NCBI GenBank assembly: GCA_000818945.1
Contig: KN805404.1
Location: 268,691 to 332,690 of the forward strand
Reading direction: 5' to 3'
Length of the DNA stretch: 64,000 nucleotides
From: Schizochytrium sp. CCTCC M209059
Lineage: Eukaryota > Sar > Bigyra > Thraustochytrida > Thraustochytriidae
Part shown: positions 20,321 to 30,626 of the stretch, in pieces
How the letters are laid out: each line of letters starts with the position of its first letter
Position numbering within the stretch: position 1 is the first letter of the stretch
The notes under the pieces: generated by a model
The model's input: the letters and a program-made list of their open reading frames with translations, nothing else
What the model was told of the DNA's origin: nothing
Database searches by the model: none
Program-made: the position numbers and the translations under genes

Positions 20321-20836
20321 TTGCTCGGCTGAGTGCCTGCCTCGCCTGGATTGTTGATTCGGGTTTGCTCTGCGAGCGATTCTGGTTTGCTCGCGACCGC
20401 CCGCCTGCCTGCTTTCTGCCTACCTGACCCACTCACCCACTCACTCACGCGCCCTCACTGACTGACTGACGCCTGCCGGCTTCCGCAATCCTCCCGTGCA
20501 TTGCAATGCAATGCAATGCAGTGCGATGCAGGGCTGAGCGCTGCGGTGCAATGCGGCGCGACGCCCTGTAATGCAGCGCAACGCCGCGCAGTGCAATCCA
20601 GGGCAGCGCAGTGCAGCGCAGCGCCGCGTAATGCCGCGTAATGCAGGGCGGCGCAAGGTACCAACTGAAGGGCAGTGTAATGCAGGGCGGCGGGGTGCTG
20701 TGCGCCGGCCCTGCAGCTAAATGCAGGGCGCCGAGCCTCCATGCCCGCCGCCGTAACAGGCAGCTCGCTCGCTCGCCGGAAGCAAGGAAACGAGCGAGGA
20801 AAGGAAAGGAAAGGAAAGGAAAGGAAAGAAAGCACC

Positions 20837-20890
<54 letters not shown>

Positions 20891-22582
20891 CCCAGGGAAA
20901 AGCGGCGGCCGGGCAGCCAGGAGCAGAGAGCCTCCTCAGGCTCCGCCGCCGTAGCCTTCGGCGCAGTCGACGCGGCGGTCCATCCACTCTCGCATCCACG
21001 CTGGGCCTGCCGGACGAACGAACATGCATGCATGCATGCGGCTCGGCCTGGACTCGCCACATCCAGCCGGGCACTAGGCATTCATTACCTCGCCTCCGCA
21101 GCGGCGCGGCCGCCCGCCTCGCATTTCACTGCTTGCCCCTCCGGGACTCCTCGCCGCGGCGTGCCTGGATTTCCCGGCCGCCTCCGCGCCGGTTCGCCGC
21201 TCCTCTGCTCTGCTCTGCTCGAGTTGACTCGAGTCGGCTCGACTCCAGTCGACTCGACTCCAGCGGGCGAGCGGGGAAGGCCGGCGCGAGGAAACCGAGG
21301 CGGGGCGGCGCAGGCGGCGTGAAAGCGGCGACGCGGCGAGGTCCTGGTCGCGGCCTCCGGTAGAAGGAGGCGGGACTCGGGCGCGGGAGGCCGTTTCAGC
21401 CGCGCGAGGAGAAGCGCCCGAGAGCCGCGCGAGACGCGCAGCATGCCCCCGTGCGGGACGCGGCCGCCTGCTTCGATCCGCGGCGGCTCTGGGCGCGGGG
21501 GGCGCAGGGGGGTGTTTCGCGGAGGGCGTGCGGAGCGTACGGGACGGGGAGGCAGATGGAACAGGACGCGCGGAAGAGAAGAGAGGAACTCGGCGTGTCG
21601 CCGCGGGGTCTGGTATGGGGGCAGGGGGAGGCGGGTGTTTCCGCGGAAAGACGGGCTCGGGCTCGAGGTGCGAGAACAAGGACGAGGAAGAGGACGAGGG
21701 GGTCGGCGACGAAGACGAGGACGAGGCCGCGAATTCGTGCCGTGCGCGGAGCGCAGCCCGTGAGAGCGGCTGCGGCACGAGGGTGGAAGCAAGGAAATGT
21801 GGAAGCTCGGAAGGAAGGAAGGAAGGAAATCACAAAGGTGGTGGCAGCCATGGATATTATGTCAGGTGCAGGGCGGGCACGTGAAAGTAAGGGAGCGAGC
21901 GTCAGCTCAGCTTAGCTCAGCTCAGCTCAGCGTGCGTGCGTGCGTGCGAGCGTGCGTGCGCGGAAATATTCGTGTAAGACCTGCGAGCAATGTGTGGATG
22001 CCGTGGATTGTTTATGAGGCTGGCTGTCATCAGGCCTTGTCGCTGGGACGGATGTAGATAAAACGTGTGTTGGCGAGAGCCCACGATCAGCAAGCAAGCA
22101 GCTTCAGGCAGATTTTTTTGTTTCCTGGCTCGCAGCGGGAGGGAGGTGAGGATCTGTCAATCACCCTGCTACTACTCACTGTCACACTGCAGCTGCTGTG
22201 GATGGACGGCTACATTTCCTCTTCACAGGTTTTCATGACGGCATCAGCCTCACACACGCACCATGCTGGACTTCAGAGCTGCAGCTGGCTGGCTGATCAC
22301 GGCGGCAGACTATCCTCGGGGCAACGGCCACTGGCAACACCAAACACACTGACGCCACTGTGCTGATGCGGAAAGCCTCGCCGACAATCAGAACGAAAGA
22401 GACGAAAGTCATCGTGGGACAATCAGCCAGCCTGGTCTGGTCTGGTCTGATCTGGTCTGGCCTGGGCCTTGCCTGACGCAGCCACAGCCGTGTACCGCTA
22501 GCAGCAGGAAAGGTGGAAAGGAAACAGAACGTCGTTCTCACGTTCACACACAAAAATTTAGTATAGTCGTTCGACAAATCAG
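20321..22582. other. Long repeat-rich intergenic region
   Basis: 2.3 kb without a supportable gene. Simple repeats are dense: TGCAA/GCAAT at about 20505-20660, GGAAA at about 20793-20828, (AAGC)n at about 20840-20890, CTCGACT-type runs at about 21205-21265, GGAAG at about 21810-21830, CTCAG at about 21902-21930 and GGTCTGATCT at about 22433-22465. The overlapping Arg/Pro/Ser-rich frames at 21070-21900 on both strands have no domain signal. Confidence 0.65.
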
Positions 22583-23695
22583 TCAGGGGACAAGGTGGTA
22601 CTCGAGGATCGAAACAAAGATCTTGCCCTCGTGACTATGCTGACGGTTGTAGCCCGCAATGAGGGTAGACCTGCCCGCGTGGTAGGTGATTCCGTCGGCC
22701 TCGTTGCCCGCGAAAAGAGGCTCGTGGCGCAGCGCAGTGCCCGTGGCAAGGCTAATGTGACTCATTGTATTCGACACGTCATCCGAAAACAAAAGCAACG
22801 TGTTGGTCTCTGGAATGATGGTCGCACTTTGAATGTATTGCAGACCGCCCTCGCGATACGGGTCACTCGCATTGAAGTTGATCGAGAAACTGCCGCTGTC
22901 CTTGTCGAGGTCGACAATGTCCACCCAATAGACGGTCGTAACGTTGAAAAAGTACCCATAGTAAAGACGATGGGTACCTGGATGATACGTGATCCAATCC
23001 CATCCCTCGCCCTTGGACCGCGCCGCAACGCGATCCGGCTTGGGCTGAAGCGTGTTTGCGTCCACCGCGATTAATGCGCCCTCGGTGTTCATTTCTTCAG
23101 CGTGCGTTGCAAGCCAGATCTCCTCGCCGTACTCTTCCGAGGAGGCCCACTCCACACCACCAATGTGAAAAAAGGGCCTGTCAATGATGGACCCAAAGTC
23201 ACGCGACATGTTGTACAAGTGGACCGTGTCCACACTTTGAATTGTCCCGTTCTCTGCTTCTAGACCGAAGACTCGCACACCGTGCATGTGAAACGTATAC
23301 AGCTTGGAAAAGCTGTCGTCGATGGTGATGCCCTGGAGTCCTTCAAAACCTTGCCCAGGCTCGTACCAGATCTCCTCTTCCAGCTTGCTCGTGCGCAAGA
23401 GATCGCGTCCGGGCACCCAATGATTTCTAAACTCCTTGGGGAGTGTACCCCAGCAGTAGTCATCGTCTGCAGCGACGACCGACATCCCAAACTTGATGAG
23501 CACCCAGAGCACGAAACTGAGTCCGGCCAAGCCAAACGGGATCATGAGGATTGCCTGTTTCCCGTGAAAGGTATTCCACTCGCCCAGACACCTGCAGCAG
23601 CACCAGCAGCGCAGCCGCCGCCGCAAGCGGGAAACCGGCCGTCGTGCTCGCAAGGACTCCACCTCCATCTCCTCGAACTCATCGGTCTCCAGCAT
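22583..23695 (-). CDS. Type II membrane protein with a large extracytoplasmic domain (unknown)
   Basis: 370 residues from the first in-frame ATG at 23693-23695. The N-terminus is acidic then strongly basic (RRPVSRLRRRLR). A Cys cluster (CWCCCRC, 30-36) could be palmitoylated. One hydrophobic helix lies at about 47-70. The rest (about 75-370) is a soluble domain with Asn-x-Ser/Thr sites and short beta-rich repeats such as IWLATHAEE, GWDWITYHPGTHRLYYGYF and ADGITYHAGRSTLIAGYN. These recall a beta-propeller, but no family is assigned. The basic-inside rule predicts cytosolic N-terminus and lumenal or extracellular C-terminus. The upstream frame continues to about 23749 but only from a GTG. No intron is needed. 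Confidence 0.7.
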   Translation of the reverse strand: MLETDEFEEMEVESLRARRPVSRLRRRLRCWCCCRCLGEWNTFHGKQAILMIPFGLAGLSFVLWVLIKFGMSVVAADDDYCWGTLPKEFRNHWVPGRDLLRTSKLEEEIWYEPGQGFEGLQGITIDDSFSKLYTFHMHGVRVFGLEAENGTIQSVDTVHLYNMSRDFGSIIDRPFFHIGGVEWASSEEYGEEIWLATHAEEMNTEGALIAVDANTLQPKPDRVAARSKGEGWDWITYHPGTHRLYYGYFFNVTTVYWVDIVDLDKDSGSFSINFNASDPYREGGLQYIQSATIIPETNTLLLFSDDVSNTMSHISLATGTALRHEPLFAGNEADGITYHAGRSTLIAGYNRQHSHEGKIFVSILEYHLVP

Positions 23696-23941
23696 CGAGC
23701 CGGTCGGCCCGAAGCGGTCGGCGACCCGCGCGAGTGCGCGCCGGGCCACGCCGCCGCCGCCGCCGCCGCCGGGCCTCCTTGCACTCGCCCTCAGGGCGCC
23801 TCTTCGCGCGCGCGCGCGAGTTCTCCTTGCTCCACCAAAACTTGATTGATGTGTTGTTGTTCTTCTTCACTGACTTGGCAAGTTTGTCAGTCGTTGTGCA
23901 CCCGCCTAGCAACAAGATACGACTTTTCTCTTGAGGTAGGC

Positions 23942-24034
23942 CTATGGGCCTACTACATAAGAAAAAGAAACAAGCACAGCGCCCAAGATGAGCATCCCAA
24001 ACCCTGTAAGCATGGCGTCCATCCAAAAAGCCTT

Positions 24035-24070
<36 letters not shown>

Positions 24071-24184
24071 GCAAAGAAGTTGTTCTTCTTTGGGAACGTA
24101 AGATTCTTTGCATTCTGCGCACGCATCCTTGAGAATCGATTCATTCATTCTCTTGGTCGATCGCCTGGCGAGACGCCTTGGCAT
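23942..24184 (-). CDS. Possible small membrane protein or terminal exon
   Basis: 80-codon frame with an ATG at 24182-24184. A polar start (MNESILKDACAECKESY) leads to Leu-Leu-Ala-Cys repeats encoded by the (CAAG)n array. A convincing hydrophobic helix follows (DAMLTGFGMLILGAVLVSF) with a short tail. Two readings are possible. It may be a genuine small one-helix protein carrying a repeat expansion, or the repeat is the pyrimidine-like end of an intron and only the 23942-24010 part is exon, spliced to a signal-peptide-like exon near 24998. Its stop overlaps a TAGGCCTA palindrome. Low confidence. Confidence 0.25.
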
Positions 24185-24793
24185 CGTAAAGTTTTCCTTT
24201 ATGTGCGTCGTGGATGCTTTGTCGTCGATGTTTTCGAGTGAAGGGGAAAGATAGCAAAATTCTTTGGCTTTGTGCGCAAAATAACGAAGCTTCTTTTGGC
24301 GACGAATCCGCGCAGGGCGATCCGCCGTGGTTTACTGCTCCATGTATCGTGACCACTTGCATTCATCCATCCAGGCCATCCAGGCCATCCAAGCCAGCCA
24401 GCTATCAAAACAAAATTTGGTTTTCAGCGTGCCGAAGTAAGAGAGAAAGCATGTTCATTCTCTTGCAAGTCTCTTCTTCTTCTTCTTCTTCTTCTTCTTC
24501 TTCGTGATCGTTGTTATTTGTATTTGTTGCGCACTCGGCTCTTTCGCATCAAAGTGAGTTCGATTCAGCCAACTTCGTTGATTAACAGGTCTTGATCGCG
24601 AGACAGACCCCCGATCGAATCACGCACGTGCTGTAGCCATGTGTCTCATCTTGATGATTTTGATACGCCTCGCGACTCCCGGCACACTCTCATCGTTGCG
24701 TGTATTGCGTGGCTTGGCCCAAAGCTTTGTGACCTGACCAAGTTGAATAAGAAGTTTTGTGAGTGAAACGTCGGTAGTCAACAAGTGTAAAGT

Positions 24794-24832
<39 letters not shown>
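24794..24832. repeat. (CAG)13 triplet repeat
   Basis: Perfect AGC/CAG triplet array of about 13 copies. A (CTT)10 array lies about 300 bp to the left. Confidence 0.9.
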
Positions 24833-24835
<3 letters not shown>

Positions 24836-25144
24836 GAGAGCAAGATTCGCTTTCATCAATACCTTCGTCATCCTCCGCGCGCAAGGGAGCTGAAATGACC
24901 AAAAGAGAGAAAAGAGATAGCTTCAGGCGGCCCAAGAAAAAGATGCTGAGCTCGAGCTTGATTTTGTTCGTAGAGGGCCAGTACGGCGATGTGCTCATGC
25001 GTCAAGCAAAAAAAAGAAATGCAAAGTCGAAGTTCAAGATTTATGAATGTTCCTGATGGGCAACAATGGCGATGTGCTCATGCGAGCCCCGCCCTTGACA
25101 GGGATCGAGCAGCCAGCTTGGGTTTCGTAATATTTGCGCATGCG

Positions 25145-25420
25145 CTATTGGGCCTCGAGATCTTCCGAGTGCATGAACGGCACGTACCAAAATGAAAGGG
25201 CTAATCGACGTCTATTTGTGTGCTGCAGGGCGTTCTTGGCGATGCCGCACCCCTTTTTAACCTGTGCAACGGCGCCGGCTTCGCTATGAAACACATTGTA
25301 CGACATTTGGTCGCCAAGGATGCCGCACAAGGTGACGACGCCTTTGGCGATTTCGAGCCATTCGCCGTGCTCGCTGCGCTGAAAGTCTTGCAGATCTTTG
25401 CCAAAGTTACCTTCGCGTTG
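25145..25420 (-). pseudogene. DUF924-family gene relic
   Basis: Between in-frame stops at 25421 (TGA) and 25145 (TAG), the minus strand encodes about 91 codons. They match the middle of the DUF924 family. FGKDLQDFQRSEHGEWLE, CGILGDQMSYNVFHSE, VAQVKKGCGIAKNAL and the family hallmark VPFMHSEDLEAQ appear in the right order and spacing. The family's N-terminal part (FWF...WF region) is absent upstream, where stops and phase changes occur. The C-terminal part expected after HSEDL is replaced by a stop at once. No ATG stands at a sensible place. I read it as a decayed gene fragment; a gene with unusual introns is the alternative. DUF924 proteins are soluble and TPR-like, with unknown function. Confidence 0.6.
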
Positions 25421-25892
25421 TCAATTACCTTCTTCTCCCCTCGGCGGGCACGCGCTTATTATGCCAAACCTTAGCCGGACCAAACTACTTTATGCGCTAC
25501 GAGTTTGCCTTGTATACCAGTCAGTACTCGTACACTACCAGCTGCCGTGCCAGGCTGTCGCCCTTTGACCCCTTGCTCTGTTTCTAGCCCATGCTGCCGC
25601 TCCGCATGGCATGGTCTTCTGCAAGTCAAGTAGCCTTGCTCGTCACATTACTCCAGTATCCGTCCCGTCTAGCCTGTTGTAATCGTAATCTGGAGGCGAG
25701 GAGAGAGAGAGAACTTGCTAGCAAATCTGCAACCTCGCGACCGACCGACCGACCGATCTCGCGACCAACCGGCCGAGCAACCGACGAGTGAGCGAGCGAG
25801 GAACGGGCTTGAGCGCGTGCGGACGCGAGCAGCGCACGTCCTGCGGGTGACGACGCGGTTCTGTGACGCAGGCGGCAGCAGCTGGCAGGGGA
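25421..25892. other. Intergenic region
   Basis: Between the DUF924 relic and the glycosyltransferase. A short GACC/GATC-type repeat lies at about 25740-25765. No gene is seen. Confidence 0.55.
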
Positions 25893-27827
25893 ATGGGCAA
25901 GAAGAATAGCAAGGAAAGCACGACAGGCGCCATGGCGAGCACAACGTCGACCTCGTTCTTTTCGCCCCCCGAAGGCAAGCCCTTCCTCATTTACCAGTGC
26001 GGCACCAACAACTGGCAGCGCGAGGGCGAGTTCTCCCCCGGTACGTTCACCACGCCGGCGCGGCAGCGCACCGCAGCACAGCACTGCGCAGCGCCGTGCG
26101 GCCGCGTGCGATCCATGGCGACGCGACGAGGCTGAGAAAAGGTGGCAAATGGAAAGAGGGTGTGTGCAGACTTGTCCTTTCCCGATCTTTTCTCTGCTTG
26201 GGCCGGCTTTGTTGTTATTCTCATTTCGGCACCGCGAGCGAAGCTTCGCGTTTCTTGCTTGCACGGCGAGCGTCCCGCGTCGCCGTACTTACCTTGTGCG
26301 AGACGATCGATGGGGAGACACAGAGGACAACCATAGGAAGAGAGGGGGGAAACCACGTAATGGACGGAACACAGAACTAACGAATGGATGATGATGATGA
26401 CGATGATGATGATGATGCCGACGATGACGACGACGACGATGATGATGATGATGCTCCATCGACTGATGTACTGCGGCGTATCTACGAATTTTCTTTTTTG
26501 GGGTGGGGTGGGGGGGGAATGTAAAGGCAGCGGCATCCTGCATGAAGCGCATCACAATGCGTACATGGCCATGGAGGGTGTAAAGAGCTACAGCATTTAC
26601 CCGAGCGAGCACCAGAGCCCGCATGAAGACCCCTATGTGGAGGTCTTCAAGCTGGAGCACCCGATTCCGATCTGTGAGTCGGCCTCGCCCGTGTCCTCGT
26701 ACCGCTGGCATTCCATGAGCGAGGAGGAGTTCACCGCCTACACGAAGCGGCTGGAAGACACTGTTTATAACCAAATGGAGGCCGCCGAGGAGCGCGAAGG
26801 CACCAACTTTAGCTTGTGCATTGCCCATCACACCTTTACCAATCCGCTCGTCATGCGCAGAGTCCTCCAGCGCCGCAAGGAGGCCGGCAAACCCCCCGCG
26901 GCGCTCGTCTGCTTCGTTCATGGCACGGCACTGAAAATGTACGTGCACGAGCGCGACCAGAAAAAGCCCGACGAATTTCCCATGCGCTTCCTGCCAATGA
27001 TGAAGGACTCCGGCGTCTTTGACCCGTCCGATGACTGCAGCGTGCAAATCTGCTTTGCCATTAGCAACCAGCAGATCGATGCCTTCTTGGAAATCTTTTC
27101 CCCGTTTCCCAAGGATCGCGTGGTCATTTCGCCCAATGGTATCAACCAGGTCATCTTTCACCAGCAAAAGGGATGCACCATCTCCAATACCCTCACCCAG
27201 TACCCTTCGTGGCACTACGAGGGAAGTCCGCGCGAAAGCGTTACGATTGAGGCGGACAAGTACGAGCACGTGGTTGTCATGGTGAGCAAATTCGCCGACT
27301 GGAAGCGCGTCCCGGCGCTCCTGTACGCGGCCAAGACCTACGAGTCGGACTTTGACGGCAAAGTCGCCACCGTTATTGTCGGGACTGGGCCCAAGGACGC
27401 CCAGGTCGAGCTCCAGGAACTCGCCTTTGGAGAGCTTGACCTGCAGCATACTTATTTCCTTGGTCCCCAGCCCCAACCCGAGCTCGCCAAACTGTACACC
27501 ATCTCCTCGGTGGGCGTCTTCCCCTCCTACAAGGAGCCCTTCGGCATGGTTCTCATCGAGTGCATGGCCTGCGGTACGCCTGTCATTGGTGCAAACTCGG
27601 GCGGCCCCAAGGACTTCGTGGACCCCTCTGTCGGCACCCTCGTCGAGGAGACGGACGATCTTGAGGAGCTCGGCTCGCGCGTTTGCGTTGCCGTCAAGGA
27701 CGCCATCAACGACGACTGGAAGGACGCGCGCACCGACGCCTGCAAAAAGCTTGTTTCGGAACGCTTTTCCGTCACCAAGCAGGTCACCGAGCTCCTTTCT
27801 GGAACTCGCAAGGCGCTCAGCATATAA
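25893..27827 (+). CDS. GT4-type glycosyltransferase, one intron
   Basis: Exons 25893-26040 and 26527-27827, total 1449 nt, 482 residues. The 486-bp intron has GTACGT at its 5' end and AAAG at its 3' end. The phase-1 junction restores ...EFSPG-SGILHEAHHNAY, which keeps the frame and looks native. Exon 2 reads as a GT-B enzyme. A donor-binding half contains VVVMVSKFADWKRVPALLYA and VATVIVGTGP. The EPFGMVLIE motif (Glu386 and Glu394, the E-x7-E of family GT4) follows, then CMACGTPVIGANSGGPKDFV. It probably transfers a sugar from a nucleotide-sugar donor; acceptor and sugar are unknown. No signal peptide or membrane segment, so cytosolic. The intron contains a GAT repeat (about 26386-26450) and a G-rich run near its 3' end. 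Confidence 0.87.
26041..26526 (+). other. Intron of the GT4 gene
   Basis: Canonical GT...AG. It contains the (GAT)n run at 26386-26450, a TTTTCTTTTTT pyrimidine tract and a G-rich run just before the acceptor. Open frames inside it are repeat artefacts. Confidence 0.85.
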
Positions 27828-28188
27828 GAAAAGGTTCTATGGAATGCTGCACCACAAAGGTCCGTCGAATCAATGAATGAATGCATGAATGAATGCATGC
27901 ATGAATCAGAATCTGACAGACCACACAGCAAAGAGCCCAATATTAAAAGTCACTTTTTCATCTCATGTCTTTTCGCAGTAGCAGCAAAGTCTCCTCAATC
28001 AGGTAATGAAGCCTTCAAGTTCTTGACTTGACCCCGTCGGCTTCGCAGCAAGTGTTTGTGCTGGCGGCACGAGGAGATCTTCTTTCCACGACTACTGACT
28101 GCTCTTGGTGAAGAGCTCGTTCGGTGTGCTGGTGTTCTTACTTGTTTGTGAACTCGCGATTATTCGTTTGCATGCATGCATGCATGCA

Positions 28189-28220
<32 letters not shown>

Positions 28221-28402
28221 TGTGCGCGGTCCGTAATCACCAAGCGAGTCGCCGCCGGGGTCATCAATGCCGGGCTTTTTGAATTTGTTTTGACCCATTT
28301 GCCAAAACCTCGTGCCGCAAGCAGAGGCGAAAGCGCCACTTGCAGACGAGACAAGACAGGAGAGGGCAAGGCAAGGCAAGGCAAGGCAAGGCAGGGAAGA
28401 GG
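27828..28402. other. Intergenic region
   Basis: 3' flank of the GT4 gene with ATGAATGC-type repeats (about 27873-27905). A (GCAT)n/(GCGT)n run at about 28170-28222 and (GGCAA)n at about 28367-28393 lie just before the next ATG. No gene is seen. Confidence 0.65.
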
Positions 28403-29134
28403 ATGGCGACGCGACGCGGCGTGGACTGGCTTGGCCTCGGGCTCTTTGGCAGCCTCGCGGCCGGAACCTTTGGTCTTGGATCGTGGCAGGTGAAGCGCTA
28501 CTTCTGGAAAGTTGATCTTGTCGAGGAGCGACGGCGCATGCTTGAACGCGACGCTGTCCCGCTTGCGGAGGCTTCGCGGCCCTATGAGCGCGTGCGCTGC
28601 TCAGGCACCTTTGACTATGCGCAAAGCATGTTTGTCGGACCTCGAAGTGCACCTGCGCACGGCGTCCAAGGCACTGGCGCGATGCAACCAAGTGGCTGGT
28701 ACGTGGTCACCCCGTTCACCGACAAAAACTCGGGCAAACGCGTGCTTGTGAACCGCGGATGGATTCCACGCGACCAGCAACAGCTTGCGCTTCAAGGTCT
28801 TGAAAAAGGCCTCGACGCAGAGACATTTGATGGCGTTCTGGCAAAGGCCGAGGAGGGCGGCACCTTTACGCCAGACAAGCTCAGCAACGAATCTGTCGAG
28901 TACTTTCGCATGGATGTCGAGACCATGCGTGCTCAGCGAGGACTCCCTGAAGATACACCTTTGGTCGAGCGCGTCCAGACGTCGCCTCAAGAGGCAACCA
29001 TTATGCCACGACCCAAGGCCCCCGAGGACATGATGGTCTTTCAGGTCCATCCCATGACACACGTTGGATATGCGGCCACCTGGTACGGCCTTAGCGCTGC
29101 TGGTCTCTTTCTTATTCGCAAACGTTTCCTCTGA
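28403..29134 (+). CDS. SURF1: SURF1/Shy1 cytochrome c oxidase assembly factor
   Basis: 243 residues. It is a mitochondrial inner-membrane protein that helps insert haem a and assemble the Cox1 module of complex IV. The layout is typical: a first membrane helix at about 9-30 running into GSWQVKRYFWK (the conserved LGxWQxxR...K), SGTFDY, GWYVVTPF followed by VLVNRGWIP, and a second helix at about 218-240 introduced by HVGYAATWYGL. Length is at the short end for the family. There is no long presequence, although the Arg-containing N-terminus could serve. The ATG at 28403 is the first in the frame. It follows a GGCAA pentamer run. An AATAAA lies at 29274-29279. Confidence 0.93.
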   Translation: MATRRGVDWLGLGLFGSLAAGTFGLGSWQVKRYFWKVDLVEERRRMLERDAVPLAEASRPYERVRCSGTFDYAQSMFVGPRSAPAHGVQGTGAMQPSGWYVVTPFTDKNSGKRVLVNRGWIPRDQQQLALQGLEKGLDAETFDGVLAKAEEGGTFTPDKLSNESVEYFRMDVETMRAQRGLPEDTPLVERVQTSPQEATIMPRPKAPEDMMVFQVHPMTHVGYAATWYGLSAAGLFLIRKRFL

Positions 29135-29809
29135 TGATTTTAAAAGTAAACTTTTCTCTTGCTTTGTCCGCAACTCCAAACGTTGTAGCCTGAGGTTTAA
29201 AAAGGGAAAAGGGGTTGGCTGTCGACGTCAATCTCTGGCGCGTTTGGTTGCCTGCTCCGCTTGCAGTCAAGTCAATAAAGTCTCTTGCTTCAATGCAGCC
29301 CTCACGAGCAAGGGCAGATTACCTTGATTGCTACTGCCGCGATCGATTCGAGGCTGAACTGCAAGCAACATTTGCCAGAGTCGCACTGTTCCAAGCTCCT
29401 CGTCTAAGTGCACACCTTGTGTCTCCAAATCCGCATCATGTGGGCAGCGTCTTCCCTAGCAGCATCATCGCCCCCCTCAGCTCGCGGTCTGCAGCGTCAG
29501 CGACGTCGCAAGGCCGTCGCGTCCTCTTTGCGTGGTCGCTGCTGCGGCGCCGCTGGCTTGCGCAGCTGCCGTGTAGTATCGTGCCGACGGCAAGCGACCG
29601 GGGAGCTCAAAGGGCGGCACGGGACGGTTTATGTGGTGATGTGTGTCTCGCTCCTCTCTTTCGGGAGCGGAACGGGGCGCGTGGTCCGACCTAGACAGGG
29701 GGGGAAAGGCGTCTAGGCAAACCCAAATCACAAAGAGCAAGGCTAGCGGCCACGGGGAGGAGCGAGACAGCAGCAGCAGCAGCAGCAGCAGGGCGGGAGA
29801 GCAGGCACG
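29135..29809. other. Intergenic region
   Basis: 3' flank of SURF1, then a GC-rich leader with (CAG)n (about 29769-29790) 20 bases before the crotonase ATG. No gene is seen. Confidence 0.65.
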
Positions 29810-30625
29810 ATGACGTACCAGACGATCACGGTGGAACGCGACGAGCGCGGCTGGGACGTGGTGACCTTGAACCGGCCCAAGAAGCTGAACGCGGTGAGCC
29901 CGCTGGTGATCACTGAGCTGCTCCAGTACTTTTCGGCGCTCGAGACCGACGAGTTGGTGACCCACGAAAAGGGCGGCCCGTTTCCGCGCGCCATTATCCT
30001 CAAGGCGAATGGACGTGCGTTCTGCGCCGGCCTCGACCTCACCGAGGGCACCGACACGCTCAAGTCGGATGGCACCCACTTTTTCAATGTCCAGCGTCGC
30101 CTCGTACAGATCGCCATGATCATGCGCCGTATCAAGCAGCCCATCATTTGCCTTGCGCAGGGCTCGGCAGCAGGCTTTGGTCTGGCGCTCACCCTCGCAT
30201 CAGATGTGCGTCTCATCACCAAGGACTTTCGCTGCAACGTGGCCATGGCCAAGATTGGTCTCACCGGCGGCGACATTGGCATCTCTTACTTCTTGCCCCG
30301 TATTGTGGGCCCCGGCGTTGCAGGAGAAATGATGATGACGGGCCGCTTCCTTCACGCTGAGCGCGCCTACCAGCTCGGCTTTGCAAACTCCATGCACGAC
30401 ACCTACGAGGACATGGTCAAGGCCGGCGAGGCAATGGCGGAGACCATGATCGAGACTATGGCCCCCATGCCGCTCTTCCTCACCAAGGAGGCGCTCAATA
30501 TTTCGCTCCAAGCCCCGAGTCTCCATAGCCAGATCGCTCTCGAGGATCGTCAGCAGCTCATGTCGCTCAAAGACCCGGCCTTTCCCATTTACGTACAAAA
30601 GGGATTCAAAAAGAGCAAGATCTAA
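29810..30625 (+). CDS. Enoyl-CoA hydratase/isomerase (crotonase) family protein
   Basis: 271 residues, a complete single crotonase domain acting on an acyl-CoA. RAFCAGLDLTEG (about 69-80) and GSAAGFGLALTLASD (118-132) give the CoA-binding and oxyanion-hole segments. The later active-site segment reads MAKIGLTGGDIGISYFLPRIVG, without the classical glutamate pair of mitochondrial enoyl-CoA hydratase. It resembles the GLxGxDxGxSxxLPR subfamily. The exact reaction (hydratase, isomerase or other) therefore stays open. The C-terminus is KSKI; SKI is a plausible weak PTS1, so a peroxisomal place in beta-oxidation is possible. The ATG at 29810 follows a CAG run. No intron is needed. Confidence 0.88.
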   Translation: MTYQTITVERDERGWDVVTLNRPKKLNAVSPLVITELLQYFSALETDELVTHEKGGPFPRAIILKANGRAFCAGLDLTEGTDTLKSDGTHFFNVQRRLVQIAMIMRRIKQPIICLAQGSAAGFGLALTLASDVRLITKDFRCNVAMAKIGLTGGDIGISYFLPRIVGPGVAGEMMMTGRFLHAERAYQLGFANSMHDTYEDMVKAGEAMAETMIETMAPMPLFLTKEALNISLQAPSLHSQIALEDRQQLMSLKDPAFPIYVQKGFKKSKI

Positions 30626-30626
30626 A

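Larger units (their letters stand above)
23696..25144. other. Intergenic region with triplet repeats and possible exons
   Basis: Contains (CAAG)n at 24031-24069, (CTT)n at about 24472-24503 and (CAG)n at about 24794-24832. The 17-mer ggcgatgtgctcatgcg occurs twice (about 24985 and 25072). A signal-peptide-like frame at about 24860-24998 (-) and a membrane-segment frame at 23942-24010 (-) may be exons of one small gene. Confidence 0.5.

Noticed and set aside
18680..20332. 550-codon plus-strand frame rich in Val, Gly and Leu
   Set aside because: Antisense to isocitrate lyase; an effect of high third-position GC.
20445..21900. Several 100-240 codon frames upstream of ICL
   Set aside because: All are Arg/Pro/Ala/Ser-rich translations of pentamer and tetramer repeats, open on both strands at once.
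26289..27476. 395-codon minus-strand frame
   Set aside because: Antisense to the GT4 gene and running into its intron; no family signal.
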